From: an uncultured Pelagibacteraceae bacterium
GTDB taxonomy: Bacteria; Pseudomonadota; Alphaproteobacteria; Pelagibacterales; Pelagibacteraceae
Assembly (NCBI GenBank): GCA_902518235.1
Contig: CABYFN010000007.1
Location: 1-40,330, forward strand
DNA: 40,330 bases
Direction of reading: 5' to 3'
This document shows, in pieces, positions 9,711 to 18,545 of this stretch (the stretch's first letter is position 1; each line of letters begins with the position of its first letter). A model generated the notes under the pieces. The model searched no databases. It saw only the letters and a program-made list of their open reading frames with translations, and had not been told where the DNA came from. Both the position numbers and the translations under genes were made by a program.

Positions 9711-9714
9711 CTTT

Positions 9715-10011
9715 ATGGAATTAAAAGAAAAAGTAATTGAAGAAATTAAAAAAATTTATGATCCTGAGATTCCAGTAAATATTTATGAACTTGGATTAAT
9801 ATATGACATTGCTGTAGATAAAAAAAATATTAGTGTAAAAATGACACTTACTACTCCAAATTGTCCAGTGGCTGAAAGTTTGCCTAAAGAAGTTAAAGAT
9901 AGTATTATGCAATTAGAAGAAGTTGACAAAGTAGATTTAGATTTAGTTTGGGAACCACCATGGGATAAATCTATGATGTCAGAGGCAGCAAAACTAGAAT
10001 TAAATTTATGA
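9715..10011 (+). CDS. sufT: SufT-like Fe-S maturation factor (DUF59/MIP18 family)
   Basis: A 98-residue DUF59 protein. The family pattern is seen in IYDPEIPVNIYELGLIYDI (14-32) and MTLTTPNCPVAESLP (43-57), with Cys50 as the conserved reactive cysteine, and VWEPPWDKSMMSEAAK near the C-terminus. DUF59 proteins in suf operons assist Fe-S protein maturation, and the eukaryotic relative MIP18 (CIAO2) targets clusters to cytosolic proteins. It lies 4 bp after sufU and overlaps sufA by 4 bp, so it belongs to the same transcript. The symbol follows usual operon naming. Confidence 0.88.
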   Translation: MELKEKVIEEIKKIYDPEIPVNIYELGLIYDIAVDKKNISVKMTLTTPNCPVAESLPKEVKDSIMQLEEVDKVDLDLVWEPPWDKSMMSEAAKLELNL

Positions 10012-10343
10012 CGAAACAAGTTATATCATTAAGCAACCAAGCAGCAGACAGGATAAAAGAAATTATGTCTTCTGCTAATGATGAATCAATTGGTGTTAGA
10101 GTTGGAGTAAAATCAGGTGGATGCGCAGGAATGTCTTATATTATGGAATACACAAAGGAAATAAATCCTAATGATGAGGTTATTGAAGATAAAGGAGTTA
10201 AAGTATTCATTGATCCAGCAGCAGTAATGTATCTTTTTGGAACTGAAATGGATTATAAAAAAGAGGAATTTTCTTCTCAATTTGTATTTAACAATCCAAA
10301 TGAAACTGAAAGATGTGGTTGTGGAGAGTCTTTTAAAGTTTAA
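10008..10343 (+). CDS. sufA: A-type Fe-S carrier protein SufA
   Basis: A 111-residue HesB/IscA-family carrier that receives clusters from SufBCD and delivers them to apoproteins. The three conserved cysteines are Cys39 in KSGGCAGMSY and Cys103 and Cys105 in ERCGCGESF. Sequence between them, including VFIDPAAVMYLFGTEMDY, is standard for the family. It is the last gene of the operon. The stop at 10341-10343 is directly followed by the stop of a possible minus-strand small gene. A weak hairpin (AATAGG at 10352-10357 with CCTATT at 10375-10380, then TTATT) could help end the operon transcript. Confidence 0.95.
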   Translation: MTKQVISLSNQAADRIKEIMSSANDESIGVRVGVKSGGCAGMSYIMEYTKEINPNDEVIEDKGVKVFIDPAAVMYLFGTEMDYKKEEFSSQFVFNNPNETERCGCGESFKV

Positions 10344-10481
10344 TTACTGGTAATAGGAAATAAACCAATATTGGCCTATTTTATTCATAGAATAAGTCTT
10401 ATTTTTTCTTCGTTTAGGTCTTTTAATTTCAGGTTTTTTAAAACCAATAATATTCTTTAAATTTGATATGAACTTAGTCAT
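10344..10481 (-). CDS. Possible small basic protein, 45 residues, unknown function
   Basis: A minus-strand frame runs from ATG at 10481 to TAA at 10344-10346. The product has an amphipathic start (MTKFISNLKNIIGF), a very basic middle (KKPEIKRPKRRKNK) and an aromatic end (YWFISYYQ). In favour: its stop abuts the sufA stop exactly, as at several other convergent junctions in this window, and otherwise the 226 bp between sufA and glnA would be the largest spacer. Against: an AAAGG lies only one base before the ATG, no clear promoter is visible, and its 3' end overlaps a weak hairpin after sufA. I do not recognise the protein. Confidence 0.4.
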   Translation of the reverse strand: MTKFISNLKNIIGFKKPEIKRPKRRKNKTYSMNKIGQYWFISYYQ

Positions 10482-10520
10482 ACCTTTTCATAACAAAATT
10501 AAATGAAATTAGAATTCTAA

Positions 10521-10557
10521 TATGGGAATACCTGATATTACTTCAGGTAATCCCATA
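10521..10557 (-). terminator. 3' hairpin of glnA, probable terminator or stabiliser
   Basis: TATGGGAATACCTGA (10521-10535) and TCAGGTAATCCCATA (10543-10557) pair over 15 positions with one mismatch and a 7-base loop. It begins 13 bp beyond the glnA stop. The following run on the minus strand (TTAGAATTCTAATTT) is only moderately T-rich, so termination may be partial and an RNA-stabilising role is possible. Confidence 0.65.
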
Positions 10558-10569
10558 AAATTAAGCCTT

Positions 10570-11976
10570 TTAACAGCTGTAATACATATCGAATTCGATA
10601 GGGTGCGGTGTATGTTCAAAATTATGAATTTCCTCATATTTAAGTTCAATGTACGCATCTATTTGATCATCAGTAAATACATTACCTTGAGTTAAGAAAC
10701 TTCTATCTTTATCTAAAGCTTCCATTGCTTCTCTTAAAGAACCGCAAACAGTTGGCACTTTCTTAACTTGCTTTTCTGATAAAGCATAAAGGTCTTTGTC
10801 AAACGATTTACCTGGATCAATTTTATTTTTTATTCCATCAATTCCAGCCATAAGCATGGAAGCAAAAGTTAAATATGGATTACCAGAAGCATCAGGAAAT
10901 CTTATTTCACATCTTGCACCTTTTTTACTTAACGTAATTGGTATTCTACATGAAGCTGATCTGTTTCTTGCTGAGTATGCAAGTAAAACTGGAGCTTCAA
11001 ATCCTGGAATTAATCTCTTATAACTATTTGTAGTAGCATTTGAAAATGCATTTATAGCTTTTGCATGTTTCAACACACCGCCAATATAATACAATGCTGT
11101 CTGTGAAAGATTTGCATATTTATTTCCAGAAAACAGTGGATTCTTGCCTTTCCAAATAGATTGGTGAACATGCATTCCAGATCCGTTATCTCCTTTTACA
11201 GGTTTTGGCATAAATGTTGCAGTTTTACCGAAAGAGTGAGTAACCATTTGAACTACGTATTTATATAATTGAACATTATCAGCTTGATCAACTAAAGTTC
11301 CAAATAGCATGCCTAGCTCATGTTGACTGGGAGCAACTTCATGGTGATGTTTTTCAACCTTTATCCCAACATCCCTTAAACCTTTTAGATATTCGCCTCT
11401 CATATCTTGAGCACTATCTACAGGTGGAACAGGAAAGTATCCTCCCTTAACTCCAGGTCTATGACCCATGTTTCCATTGGCGTAAGATTTGCCTGAATTA
11501 TAAGGTCCTTCAGTACTATCTATTGAAAAACCAGTTTCATTCATTTCATTTTTAATTTTTACATCATCAAATACAAAAAATTCTGGTTCTGGTCCAAAAT
11601 AAGCTTTATCTCCAATTCCTGTTTTTTTTAAGTATGCCTCTGCTTTTTTTGCAATTCCTCTTGGATCTCTTTCATAAGGAGTTCTTTTTACCGCATCTAA
11701 AACGTCACAAAACAAAATCATAGTATTGTGAGATGTGTAAGGGTCGATAACCGTTCTACTTAGGTCTGGTTTTAATATCATATCAGACTCATTAATTGCT
11801 TTCCAACCAGCAATAGACGATCCATCAAAAAATACGCCATCGTTTAACATTTCGTCATCAACAATTGTTGTATCCATAGTTACATGTTGAAGTTTACCTC
11901 TAGGATCTGTAAATCTTAAATCTACAAACTCTACATCTTTTGTTTTCATTAGTTTTAAAACGTCTTTAGCGCTCAT
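10570..11976 (-). CDS. glnA: Glutamine synthetase type I
   Basis: A 468-residue dodecameric GSI-type enzyme that joins ammonium and glutamate to glutamine with ATP. Visible motifs are DGSSIAGW early on, FFVFDDVK with the following acidic residues, KGGYFPVPPVDSAQDMR, EKHHHEVAPSQHELG, KPVKGDNGSGMHVHQS and the NRSASCRIP stretch. Tyr397 in KDLYALSEKQ is at the position of the adenylylated tyrosine of E. coli, so control by a GlnE-type adenylyltransferase is possible. A good Shine-Dalgarno TAGGAGA sits at 11981-11987. The gene is separate from any ntr regulator here and is followed by a 15 bp hairpin. Length is standard. Confidence 0.97.
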   Translation of the reverse strand: MSAKDVLKLMKTKDVEFVDLRFTDPRGKLQHVTMDTTIVDDEMLNDGVFFDGSSIAGWKAINESDMILKPDLSRTVIDPYTSHNTMILFCDVLDAVKRTPYERDPRGIAKKAEAYLKKTGIGDKAYFGPEPEFFVFDDVKIKNEMNETGFSIDSTEGPYNSGKSYANGNMGHRPGVKGGYFPVPPVDSAQDMRGEYLKGLRDVGIKVEKHHHEVAPSQHELGMLFGTLVDQADNVQLYKYVVQMVTHSFGKTATFMPKPVKGDNGSGMHVHQSIWKGKNPLFSGNKYANLSQTALYYIGGVLKHAKAINAFSNATTNSYKRLIPGFEAPVLLAYSARNRSASCRIPITLSKKGARCEIRFPDASGNPYLTFASMLMAGIDGIKNKIDPGKSFDKDLYALSEKQVKKVPTVCGSLREAMEALDKDRSFLTQGNVFTDDQIDAYIELKYEEIHNFEHTPHPIEFDMYYSC

Positions 11977-12117
11977 AAAATCTCCTATAATTTTTTAATT
12001 TTCTTATCAGTTCAGAAAAGATAAATAATGCCTATAAAATAGATATCACATATGCTTTTTTTACATATATATTAACCTTAAAAAATTGGAATTTTCAATC
12101 AATCTTGAGTTGCAAAA

Positions 12118-12597
12118 ATGAGTTTATTAAACAAAGAGCCAGTTAAAAGAGCTGAAAAAGCATTAAAACAGTTTAATGAGACTTTATCAGTCACAGAATT
12201 AGAAAATACCGCAAGAACAGCGATTGATGCAGCAACATCATTAAACTGTGAAGTAGGAGCAATTGTCAAAAGCTTACTTTTTAAAAATGGAGATAATTAT
12301 TTTTTATGTTTGGTATCTGGTGACAAAAGATGTTCATTAAAGAAACTAAAAAAATTTTTTAATAGCAAAGATTTAAGTATGGCATCTCCAGATGAAGTGA
12401 AAGATCAAACTGGATATACGATTGGGGGAGTTTCACCTATTGGTCATATAAATAGTTTACAGATATTAATTGATAGTTCATTAAATAGGTTTAAAAATTT
12501 GTATGCTGCTGCAGGACATCCTAATTGTATTTTCAAAATCAACTTTGTAGATCTGTTAAAATTAACTAATGGTTCATTAGAAGACATTGTAGAATGA
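12118..12597 (+). CDS. YbaK/ProX-family aminoacyl-tRNA deacylase
   Basis: A 159-residue single-domain protein of the YbaK/EbsC superfamily, which hydrolyses mischarged tRNAs (for example Cys-tRNA-Pro) in trans. Family traits are the early SVTELENTARTAIDAATSLNCEVGAIVKSLLF region, a GDKRCSLKKL stretch, and the conserved glycine-rich loop TIGGVSPIGH followed by a second Gly segment (YAAAGHPNCIF). It starts 141 bp from glnA on the opposite strand and overlaps the following exporter gene by 4 bp, so the two are co-transcribed. The exact tRNA substrate cannot be read from the sequence. Confidence 0.85.
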   Translation: MSLLNKEPVKRAEKALKQFNETLSVTELENTARTAIDAATSLNCEVGAIVKSLLFKNGDNYFLCLVSGDKRCSLKKLKKFFNSKDLSMASPDEVKDQTGYTIGGVSPIGHINSLQILIDSSLNRFKNLYAAAGHPNCIFKINFVDLLKLTNGSLEDIVE

Positions 12598-13487
12598 AAA
12601 CTCCAAACACTACCGATTATTTTATTCTTACTTTTTTAGCTCTACTTTGGGCTTCAGCTTTTTTTAATATTAAAATTGCAACATATTCTTATGGACCAAT
12701 AACTATAGCTTTTTTAAGAATTTTTTTTGGAATGATACCTCTAATATTACTTTGTTATTTCAAAAAAATTAAAATCGAAGCTTTTTCAAAGGATTGGAAA
12801 TGGTTTGCAGCAATTGGTATTATTAATTTAGTTATACCTTTTTTCCTAATAGCATACGGAGTTCAAAAGGTTCAAAGTAACTTAGCTGCAATTTTAATGT
12901 CAACAACACCTATAAGCGCAACAATACTCGCACATTTCTTTGCAGATGGAGAGAAAATAAACGTAATAAAAATATTCGGAATAGTGTTAGGATTTTCTGG
13001 AATTGTTTATTTATTTTCAGAAAATTTACTTATAAATAATGAAAATTTATTTTCTGCTCTTATGATCCTATTGGGATCCACTTTTTATGTTATTGGAGGA
13101 ATTTTAACATTAAAAATTAGTAATAAAAAAAATGAAAATTTAACTGCATCAATTCTTATTTGGGGAGCTATAATTGCTTGTCCAATATCACTAATAATTG
13201 AGCAACCATGGAATTTAAATCCATCATTAAAGTCTACATTATCTTTGATTTATCTTGGTATTTTTCCAACTGGAATAGCATGGCTATTAAGATTTATGAT
13301 TTTAAAGAAAAATGGCTTAGTTTTTCAAAGTCAGGTCGCTTATTTAATACCAATTTTTGGTGTAATTTTAGGATATATTTTCCTAAACGAATTAGTGACA
13401 CCTAAAATTTTAATTGCTCTATGTGCTGTTGTCTTAGGAATTTACTTTGTAAAAAAAGCAGGGGACAAAAAAATACAAAATATATAA
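12594..13487 (+). CDS. EamA/DMT-superfamily transporter
   Basis: A 297-residue inner-membrane protein with about ten hydrophobic helices arranged as two EamA repeats (roughly 10-140 and 155-290). The first repeat begins YFILTFLALLWASAFFNIK and contains LRIFFGMIPL; the second ends with IFLNELVTPKILIALCAVV, the classical EamA end. DMT exporters move amino acids, purines or other metabolites, but the substrate is unknown here. It overlaps the YbaK-like gene by ATGA. It converges on iolG with 12 bp between stops. Family call is secure, substrate is not. Confidence 0.88.
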   Translation: MKTPNTTDYFILTFLALLWASAFFNIKIATYSYGPITIAFLRIFFGMIPLILLCYFKKIKIEAFSKDWKWFAAIGIINLVIPFFLIAYGVQKVQSNLAAILMSTTPISATILAHFFADGEKINVIKIFGIVLGFSGIVYLFSENLLINNENLFSALMILLGSTFYVIGGILTLKISNKKNENLTASILIWGAIIACPISLIIEQPWNLNPSLKSTLSLIYLGIFPTGIAWLLRFMILKKNGLVFQSQVAYLIPIFGVILGYIFLNELVTPKILIALCAVVLGIYFVKKAGDKKIQNI

Positions 13488-13499
13488 AAATAAATAATT

Positions 13500-14516
13500 C
13501 TAATTTATTTTTAATTTTTCAAATTTTTTTGACTTAACTGACTTTTGCGCACCCTCTGCTAAAATTATAGACTTTCTTCCATCTTCAAAAACAGCTCTAG
13601 GTTTAATATTTTTTTTACAAAATTTTGCTAGGTCATATAATTGCAGACTAAAAGCTTCTGCGTATCTCTCTATAAAAAAATGGAGGAGAGGGGATTTATT
13701 ATTTGTAGAATTTTTTAAAAAAAGATTGGTTTCTGTATCTCTTTTATTATCAGATATCATCATTCCTTTTGTGCCAAAAAGCTCAACCCTTTGGTCATAA
13801 CCAAAACTACAATGTCTTGAATTAGTTATAACGCATTGTACTCCTTTTCTCGACTTAAGCACCGTAGTTGCAAGTTCAAAGTCTTTTATCTTATTAAACC
13901 TTTGGTCTGATATATTACTTCCAGTAGCAAAAACTGATAAAAATTCATCTGAACCCAAGTAATATCTTGCTAAATCAAAATCATGAATCATCATATCTTT
14001 AAAAATACCCCCCGAAACTTTTAAATAAGATAATGAAGGAGGAGAAGGGTCTCGACTAGTTATAATAATTTTCTCTAGTTTGCCTATTTTATTTTTTAAT
14101 AAATTCTTTTTTAGTAAATTATGTCCAGGATCATATCTTCTATTAAAACCTATTTGTACTTTAGGGTTAAGTTTTTTAATTTTCTTTAGAGATGAATTAA
14201 TTTTATTTAGATTTAAATCTAGTGGTTTTTCACAAAAGACCACTTTTTTATATTTCGCACCCTTTTCAATAAATTTTAAATGCGTAGAAGTAGAGGAGGC
14301 TATAAAAATACATTTAATTTCGTTATCTTTAAAAGCAATATCTGGATTATTTATTGAAATAGCATTAAATCTTTTTGAAATTTTGCTTGATAAATTTTTA
14401 TTTAAATCAAAAACATATTTTAAATCAAATTCACTATTTTTTCTTAAATTATCAGCATGCATCTGGCCAATTCTGCCAAGGCCAAACAGAGCAGTTTTTA
14501 TTTTATTTTTACCCAT
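13500..14516 (-). CDS. iolG: Inositol 2-dehydrogenase (IolG-type, Gfo/Idh/MocA family)
   Basis: With the ATG at 14516 the product has 338 residues; a 9-residue longer start at 14543 is possible but gives a Lys/Gln-rich tail before the Rossmann fold. The NAD-binding motif is LFGLGRIGQMHADNL. CEKPLDLN carries the catalytic lysine of the family. GGIFKDMMIHDFDLARYYLG places an Asp and a His four residues apart, as for the catalytic Asp172 and His176 of Bacillus IolG. The stretches IITSRDPSPPSLSYL, NSRHCSFGYDQRVELFGTKG and FFIERYAEAF closely recall rhizobial-type myo-inositol dehydrogenases. It overlaps the upstream Gfo/Idh gene by 19 bp, so both are in one operon opposite iolE. Confidence 0.86.
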   Translation of the reverse strand: MGKNKIKTALFGLGRIGQMHADNLRKNSEFDLKYVFDLNKNLSSKISKRFNAISINNPDIAFKDNEIKCIFIASSTSTHLKFIEKGAKYKKVVFCEKPLDLNLNKINSSLKKIKKLNPKVQIGFNRRYDPGHNLLKKNLLKNKIGKLEKIIITSRDPSPPSLSYLKVSGGIFKDMMIHDFDLARYYLGSDEFLSVFATGSNISDQRFNKIKDFELATTVLKSRKGVQCVITNSRHCSFGYDQRVELFGTKGMMISDNKRDTETNLFLKNSTNNKSPLLHFFIERYAEAFSLQLYDLAKFCKKNIKPRAVFEDGRKSIILAEGAQKSVKSKKFEKLKIN

Positions 14517-15643
14517 CTTTTTTTTCTGTTTGAAACTTTGCATGCTTCAATAAATTTTGCAGTTTCAAGTCCCTCATCCTCATTTGGATAAAAATACCTT
14601 TTTTTTGCTTTTTTTTTCAAAGAATCTGCAAATTCACGATAAATATTTGCAAATGCATCCAAATATCCTTCAGGATGTCCAAATTTTAATCTAGAAAATT
14701 TTTTAGATAATTCAGCATTAAAAAAACCTCTTTCAATAAATTTAACAGCACCATTGGATGGATTAAGTTTTAAATAGTTTGGATCGTTTTGAACCCATTC
14801 CAAACTTCCTTTCGTTCCAAATATTCTTATTCGTAATCCATAAACACCACCTCTAGCCATCACACTTGTCCAAAACATTCCTTTAGCTCCATTATTAAAA
14901 TTAATCATTACTTGAGCATTGTTGTCCATTTTAATTTTATTTGAAACTTGTTTAATATCTGCAAAAATAGTTTCACCTTTTAAACCTGATATATAAGTTG
15001 CCATATGATATGCATGGGAGCCAATTTCATTCAAGACTGCTGAAGCTCCAACAATATTTTTATCTATTTTCCATTTAAATTTTTTCTTTGCATTTTTTTG
15101 CGAGATATCTTCTCCACCTGACCAATCCTGAACATATTCAACATTTACATATTCAACTTTTCCAATTTTACCTTTTTCAACCAATACTTTTGCCTCTCTA
15201 ACCATAGGATAAGCAGAATAATTATGTGTCAAAGCATACTTAATTTTTTTATTTGATTTTATTTTTTTAAATAATTTCTTAGCTTGAGTAAGATTCCCAG
15301 CAAATGGTTTATCAGAAATTACATGTATATTTTTATCAATAAATTTTTCTGCAATAATTTGGTGACTTGAAGGAGGTGTCATTATTGCAACAACGTTTAT
15401 GCCATCTTCTCTCGCTGCTTCTCTTTCAGCCATTTCTCTAAAATTTGAATAGCATCTCTCTTTTAAAATACCTAGGCTTTGACCAAAGCTTTTAGATAGC
15501 TTTGAATTTCTCGAAAAAACACCCGCTACTATCTCATATTGATTGTCAAATCTTGATGAAATTCTATGAACATGACCAATCCAAGATTTTGGACCACCTC
15601 CAACTACCCCAAGCTGAATTTTTTTTCCTTTAATTAATCTCAT
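14498..15643 (-). CDS. Gfo/Idh/MocA-family oxidoreductase of the inositol cluster
   Basis: I place the start at ATG 15643 (381 residues) because the protein then opens MRLIKGKKIQLGVVGGGPKSWIGHVHR, leading straight into the dinucleotide-binding fold. The frame is open further upstream to 15745, but that part would lie over the start of iolE. SDKPFAGNL holds the family lysine; IGSHAYHMATYISGL holds the catalytic His region, and IFGTKGSLEW is the usual C-domain strand. Relatives of this length oxidise cyclitols or sugars with NAD(P). The pairing with iolG and divergent iolE suggests an inositol isomer such as scyllo-inositol as substrate (inference). Exact reaction unknown. Confidence 0.8.
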   Translation of the reverse strand: MRLIKGKKIQLGVVGGGPKSWIGHVHRISSRFDNQYEIVAGVFSRNSKLSKSFGQSLGILKERCYSNFREMAEREAAREDGINVVAIMTPPSSHQIIAEKFIDKNIHVISDKPFAGNLTQAKKLFKKIKSNKKIKYALTHNYSAYPMVREAKVLVEKGKIGKVEYVNVEYVQDWSGGEDISQKNAKKKFKWKIDKNIVGASAVLNEIGSHAYHMATYISGLKGETIFADIKQVSNKIKMDNNAQVMINFNNGAKGMFWTSVMARGGVYGLRIRIFGTKGSLEWVQNDPNYLKLNPSNGAVKFIERGFFNAELSKKFSRLKFGHPEGYLDAFANIYREFADSLKKKAKKRYFYPNEDEGLETAKFIEACKVSNRKKRWVKIK

Positions 15644-15674
15644 GATTAAATATATCTTAACAAATAAAAAATTT

Positions 15675-16577
15675 ATGTCAGTAAAATTAGGTATAGCACC
15701 AATTGCTTGGAGTAATGATGACATGCCTGAGCTAGGTGGAGACACTCCTCTTGAGCAATGTTTGTCAGAAGCAAGTCAGGCTGGATTTGTTGGGATTGAG
15801 TCAGGTGGTAAATTCCCAAAAACATCCAAAGAATTGTTACCAAAATTAGATAAGTATAACTTAAAATTATGTTCTGGTTGGTATAGCGGAAATCTTAGAA
15901 AAAATTCTGTTGAACAAGAAAAAAATTTAATTCAAGACCAACTTAAATTATTTAAAGATTGTGAAGCTCCATGCATCGTTTTTGCTGAAGTTTTTGGGTC
16001 AATACAGGGTGATCCAACAAAAAAACTTTCCAATAGGCCTAAAATGACGGATCAAGAATGGAAAGATTATTGCGTAAAAATATCTGAACTTGCAAAATAT
16101 CTTGAAGATGAAGGTATGCCTTTGGCTTACCACCATCATATGGGTACAGTAATAGAAACAGAAGAAGAAACTATTAGATTACTAGAAAATACAAATGATA
16201 GTGTAAAATTAACTTTAGATACGGGTCATATGTTATTTGCTCAGGGAAATTCAATTAATATAATTAATAAATTTAAGGAAAGAGTTATCCACATTCATTG
16301 CAAAGATATTAGGGAGGAAGTATTAAAAAAAGCTCTTTCTGAAGATTTAAGTTTTAGAGATGCCTTTTTAGAAGGTGCTTTTACCGTACCTGGCGATGGG
16401 TGTATCGACTATAAACCACTGTTTGATATTTTAAAAAAAAATAATTATCAAGGTTGGCTTGTTGTAGAAGCTGAACAAGACCCTAAAAAAGCTAATCCAC
16501 TTGAATATGCTATTAAAGGTTATAAATATATTTCAGATACTTTAAGGAAATCAAATCTGGAGATTAATAATCTATAA
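15675..16577 (+). CDS. iolE: Inosose dehydratase IolE (TIM-barrel, AP endonuclease family 2 fold)
   Basis: The start at 15675 gives 300 residues beginning MSVKLGIAPIAWSNDDMPEL, which matches the IolE opening GIAPIxWxNDDxPE. An ATG at 15642 would add 11 residues and touch the divergent gene. Metal-binding acidic and His residues of the TIM barrel are visible in LTLDTGHMLFAQ, IHIHCKDIR and LVVEAEQDP, and YHHHMGTVIETEEE fits the substrate pocket. IolE dehydrates 2-keto-myo-inositol to the trihydroxycyclohexanedione that IolD opens. Spacer to the divergent Gfo/Idh gene is 31 bp. Its stop overlaps the convergent dehydrogenase gene by 6 bp. Confidence 0.86.
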   Translation: MSVKLGIAPIAWSNDDMPELGGDTPLEQCLSEASQAGFVGIESGGKFPKTSKELLPKLDKYNLKLCSGWYSGNLRKNSVEQEKNLIQDQLKLFKDCEAPCIVFAEVFGSIQGDPTKKLSNRPKMTDQEWKDYCVKISELAKYLEDEGMPLAYHHHMGTVIETEEETIRLLENTNDSVKLTLDTGHMLFAQGNSINIINKFKERVIHIHCKDIREEVLKKALSEDLSFRDAFLEGAFTVPGDGCIDYKPLFDILKKNNYQGWLVVEAEQDPKKANPLEYAIKGYKYISDTLRKSNLEINNL

Positions 16578-17528
16578 TTTAACTTTTTTACTGTCTTCAA
16601 GTTTTCCATCAAAAAAATCAAAAATATTTTGAATAGTTTCTTTTGCCATTCTTGTCATACATTCTTCAGTAAATGCTGCAGCATGAGGACTAAGGAAAAC
16701 TTTGTCATTTTTTAATAGAGGATTATCAGCTTCTGGAGGTTCTACCTCAAATACATCAATTCCTGCTCCAAAAATCAAATTCTCATTTAAGGCTTTATCT
16801 AAGTCTTTCTCATTAATAATACCGCCTCTTGCAGCATTTATAATGATGCAGTTTTTTTTCATCGTTTTAAGAAGATTGTAATTTATAATATTTTTAGTTT
16901 GATCAGTTAAAGGTATATGGAGTGATACAGCATCCATATCTTTAATAGCCTTTGATAAATCTTCAACTTTTTTTCCACCCATTTTGCTTATTGTTTCTGC
17001 ATCTACAAATGGATCATAAACAAAAACGTTCATTTCAAATCCTAAACATCTTTTAATCAACGCTTTTCCTATTCTTCCAAATCCAGCTATAAGAATGTTT
17101 TTGTCCCAAATCTCTATAGTTTTTTGTAATTTATTTCTTTCAGTAAATTTTCCACTTTTGACTGAATTGTCATACATATTTTTTCTTTTTGAGATGCTTA
17201 AAAGCATGAAAAGAACATGTTCTGCAACTGCTACAGCATTTGCTGTTGCAGTTATTGCTACATCTATATTCCCCTTTTTACAGCTATTTAAATCAATATT
17301 ATCGTAACCAACTCCATGTCTTGAAATTATTTTAAGGTTTTTCGCATTTTCAATTGCTTCTGCAGGCAATATTGAGGTTCTTAAAGAAACTGCATCTGCA
17401 TCGACAATTTTTTGTTTCACGTTTTCAACGCTTAAATCTTCAACTACTTCATAGTTATAGTTACTATTACTTTTTAATAACTCCATACCTTTTTCATGAA
17501 TTGGTTGGACAATGAGAATTTTTTTCAT
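16572..17528 (-). CDS. D-isomer-specific 2-hydroxyacid dehydrogenase
   Basis: A 318-residue NAD-dependent dehydrogenase of the phosphoglycerate dehydrogenase/hydroxyacid family. The Rossmann motif is GFGRIG (149-154), preceded by DKNILIA. The catalytic triad is Arg234 in NAARGGIINE, Glu263 in VFEVEPPE and His282 in LSPHAAAF. No ACT regulatory domain follows, so it is the short form and not a full serine-pathway SerA. It would reduce or oxidise a 2-keto or 2-hydroxy acid. It leads into a minus-strand group with the PhyH-like and PanE-like genes (16 and 20 bp spacers), suggesting one transcript. Substrate unknown. Confidence 0.88.
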   Translation of the reverse strand: MKKILIVQPIHEKGMELLKSNSNYNYEVVEDLSVENVKQKIVDADAVSLRTSILPAEAIENAKNLKIISRHGVGYDNIDLNSCKKGNIDVAITATANAVAVAEHVLFMLLSISKRKNMYDNSVKSGKFTERNKLQKTIEIWDKNILIAGFGRIGKALIKRCLGFEMNVFVYDPFVDAETISKMGGKKVEDLSKAIKDMDAVSLHIPLTDQTKNIINYNLLKTMKKNCIIINAARGGIINEKDLDKALNENLIFGAGIDVFEVEPPEADNPLLKNDKVFLSPHAAAFTEECMTRMAKETIQNIFDFFDGKLEDSKKVKL

Positions 17529-17544
17529 AATTTTAAAAAAGAAA

Positions 17545-18525
17545 TTATACTAGTCTAGCAAGATCTCTTTTGCTATTTTTAAATGTTGGAAGTGGATACT
17601 TAAATGCATACTTTCTTGGAATACATTTATTCTTTGCCTTTTCCCATAAAGCAATCCATTGTTTAAAGTTGTGGATAGTGATATTTTTTTTGTTTTTACT
17701 TCTTACATAAAAATTTGGCAAAGGTTTTCTACCAGACGGGGTTCCAGCTCTATTATATCTTAAATCAGCACTAATTCTAAAATCATTAGTTCTGTTAGGT
17801 AATGAGCAATGAATTGAATGTTTGTGCAAAATAATAATATCACCAACATTAGCCTCCAGAAAAACTGGCTTGTAATTATCAAGTAGTTTACTATCTTTTA
17901 TTTCAACCTGACCTCTATATCCGGATATATGATTTAATAATCCTAATTTATTAATTTCTTTTACCGTAATCATACATCCATTTTTTTTAGAAGTTTTAGT
18001 AAATGGAATCCAAACAGTGACCATATCAGTTAATCTTTGTCCCAATGATGATAATACAGCTGCATCTTGATGCCATGGCGTTCTACCTGATAGACCATCA
18101 TGTATAGAATGTTTTGGTAATTTGCTCTCTGGCTGTTTAATTCTTGTATTTTGCACTGGATTTGACAAAATTTCCGGCCCTAATAATTTTTCAACTACAT
18201 CCAAGATTTTTTTGTGATTTATTAAGTTCCACAAAGATTGAGAGGCAAAGTAATCACTGTCCTTTTTTACATGATCTCTAGGAAGTCTAGTATTAAAATA
18301 CTGATCAAGATCATAAATATTTAGCTTTGAAATGTATGTGTATTTTTTCCTAAAGTTATATTTAAAAATCTTTTCTTTCATGTGGTCTGGAGCAAATTTA
18401 TGAACTAAATTGTCCATTACATATTCCATATCATTTAAAATGGGTTTTAAATCTTTATCGAAATTAAGAACATTTTTTACTCTTAAGTAACCATCTCTAT
18501 CTAAAATGTTCCTTAATTTAGTCAT
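17545..18525 (-). CDS. Phytanoyl-CoA dioxygenase (PhyH) family Fe(II)/2-oxoglutarate oxygenase
   Basis: A 326-residue protein with the facial triad of Fe(II)/2-oxoglutarate oxygenases: His152 and Asp154 in TPWHQDAAV, and a distal His, most likely His239 in HKHSIHCSLPNRT. Arg250 in DFRISADLRYN is placed to bind 2-oxoglutarate. VTVWIPFTKTSKKNGCM and VGDIIILHKHS are the usual core strands. PhyH-family enzymes hydroxylate many small molecules, so no substrate can be named. It sits between a hydroxyacid dehydrogenase and a PanE-like reductase, and might produce the alpha-hydroxy compound that one of them oxidises (inference). Confidence 0.85.
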   Translation of the reverse strand: MTKLRNILDRDGYLRVKNVLNFDKDLKPILNDMEYVMDNLVHKFAPDHMKEKIFKYNFRKKYTYISKLNIYDLDQYFNTRLPRDHVKKDSDYFASQSLWNLINHKKILDVVEKLLGPEILSNPVQNTRIKQPESKLPKHSIHDGLSGRTPWHQDAAVLSSLGQRLTDMVTVWIPFTKTSKKNGCMITVKEINKLGLLNHISGYRGQVEIKDSKLLDNYKPVFLEANVGDIIILHKHSIHCSLPNRTNDFRISADLRYNRAGTPSGRKPLPNFYVRSKNKKNITIHNFKQWIALWEKAKNKCIPRKYAFKYPLPTFKNSKRDLARLV

Positions 18526-18545
18526 AGTTTACTAATTATCAGAAT

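Noticed and set aside
11977..12117. Nitrogen-control (sigma-54 or NtrC) site before glnA
   Set aside because: I looked for a GG-N10-GC-type promoter on the minus strand and saw none; only a good Shine-Dalgarno is supportable.
14080..14553. A 157-codon plus-strand open frame opposite iolG
   Set aside because: It lies fully across iolG and the end of its neighbour, which have strong family motifs; the translation is a Phe/Leu-rich shadow without recognisable domain.
15644..15745. 34-residue N-terminal extension of the Gfo/Idh protein on the minus strand
   Set aside because: The extension lies over the start of iolE and has no relation to the Rossmann fold, which begins right after the ATG at 15643.
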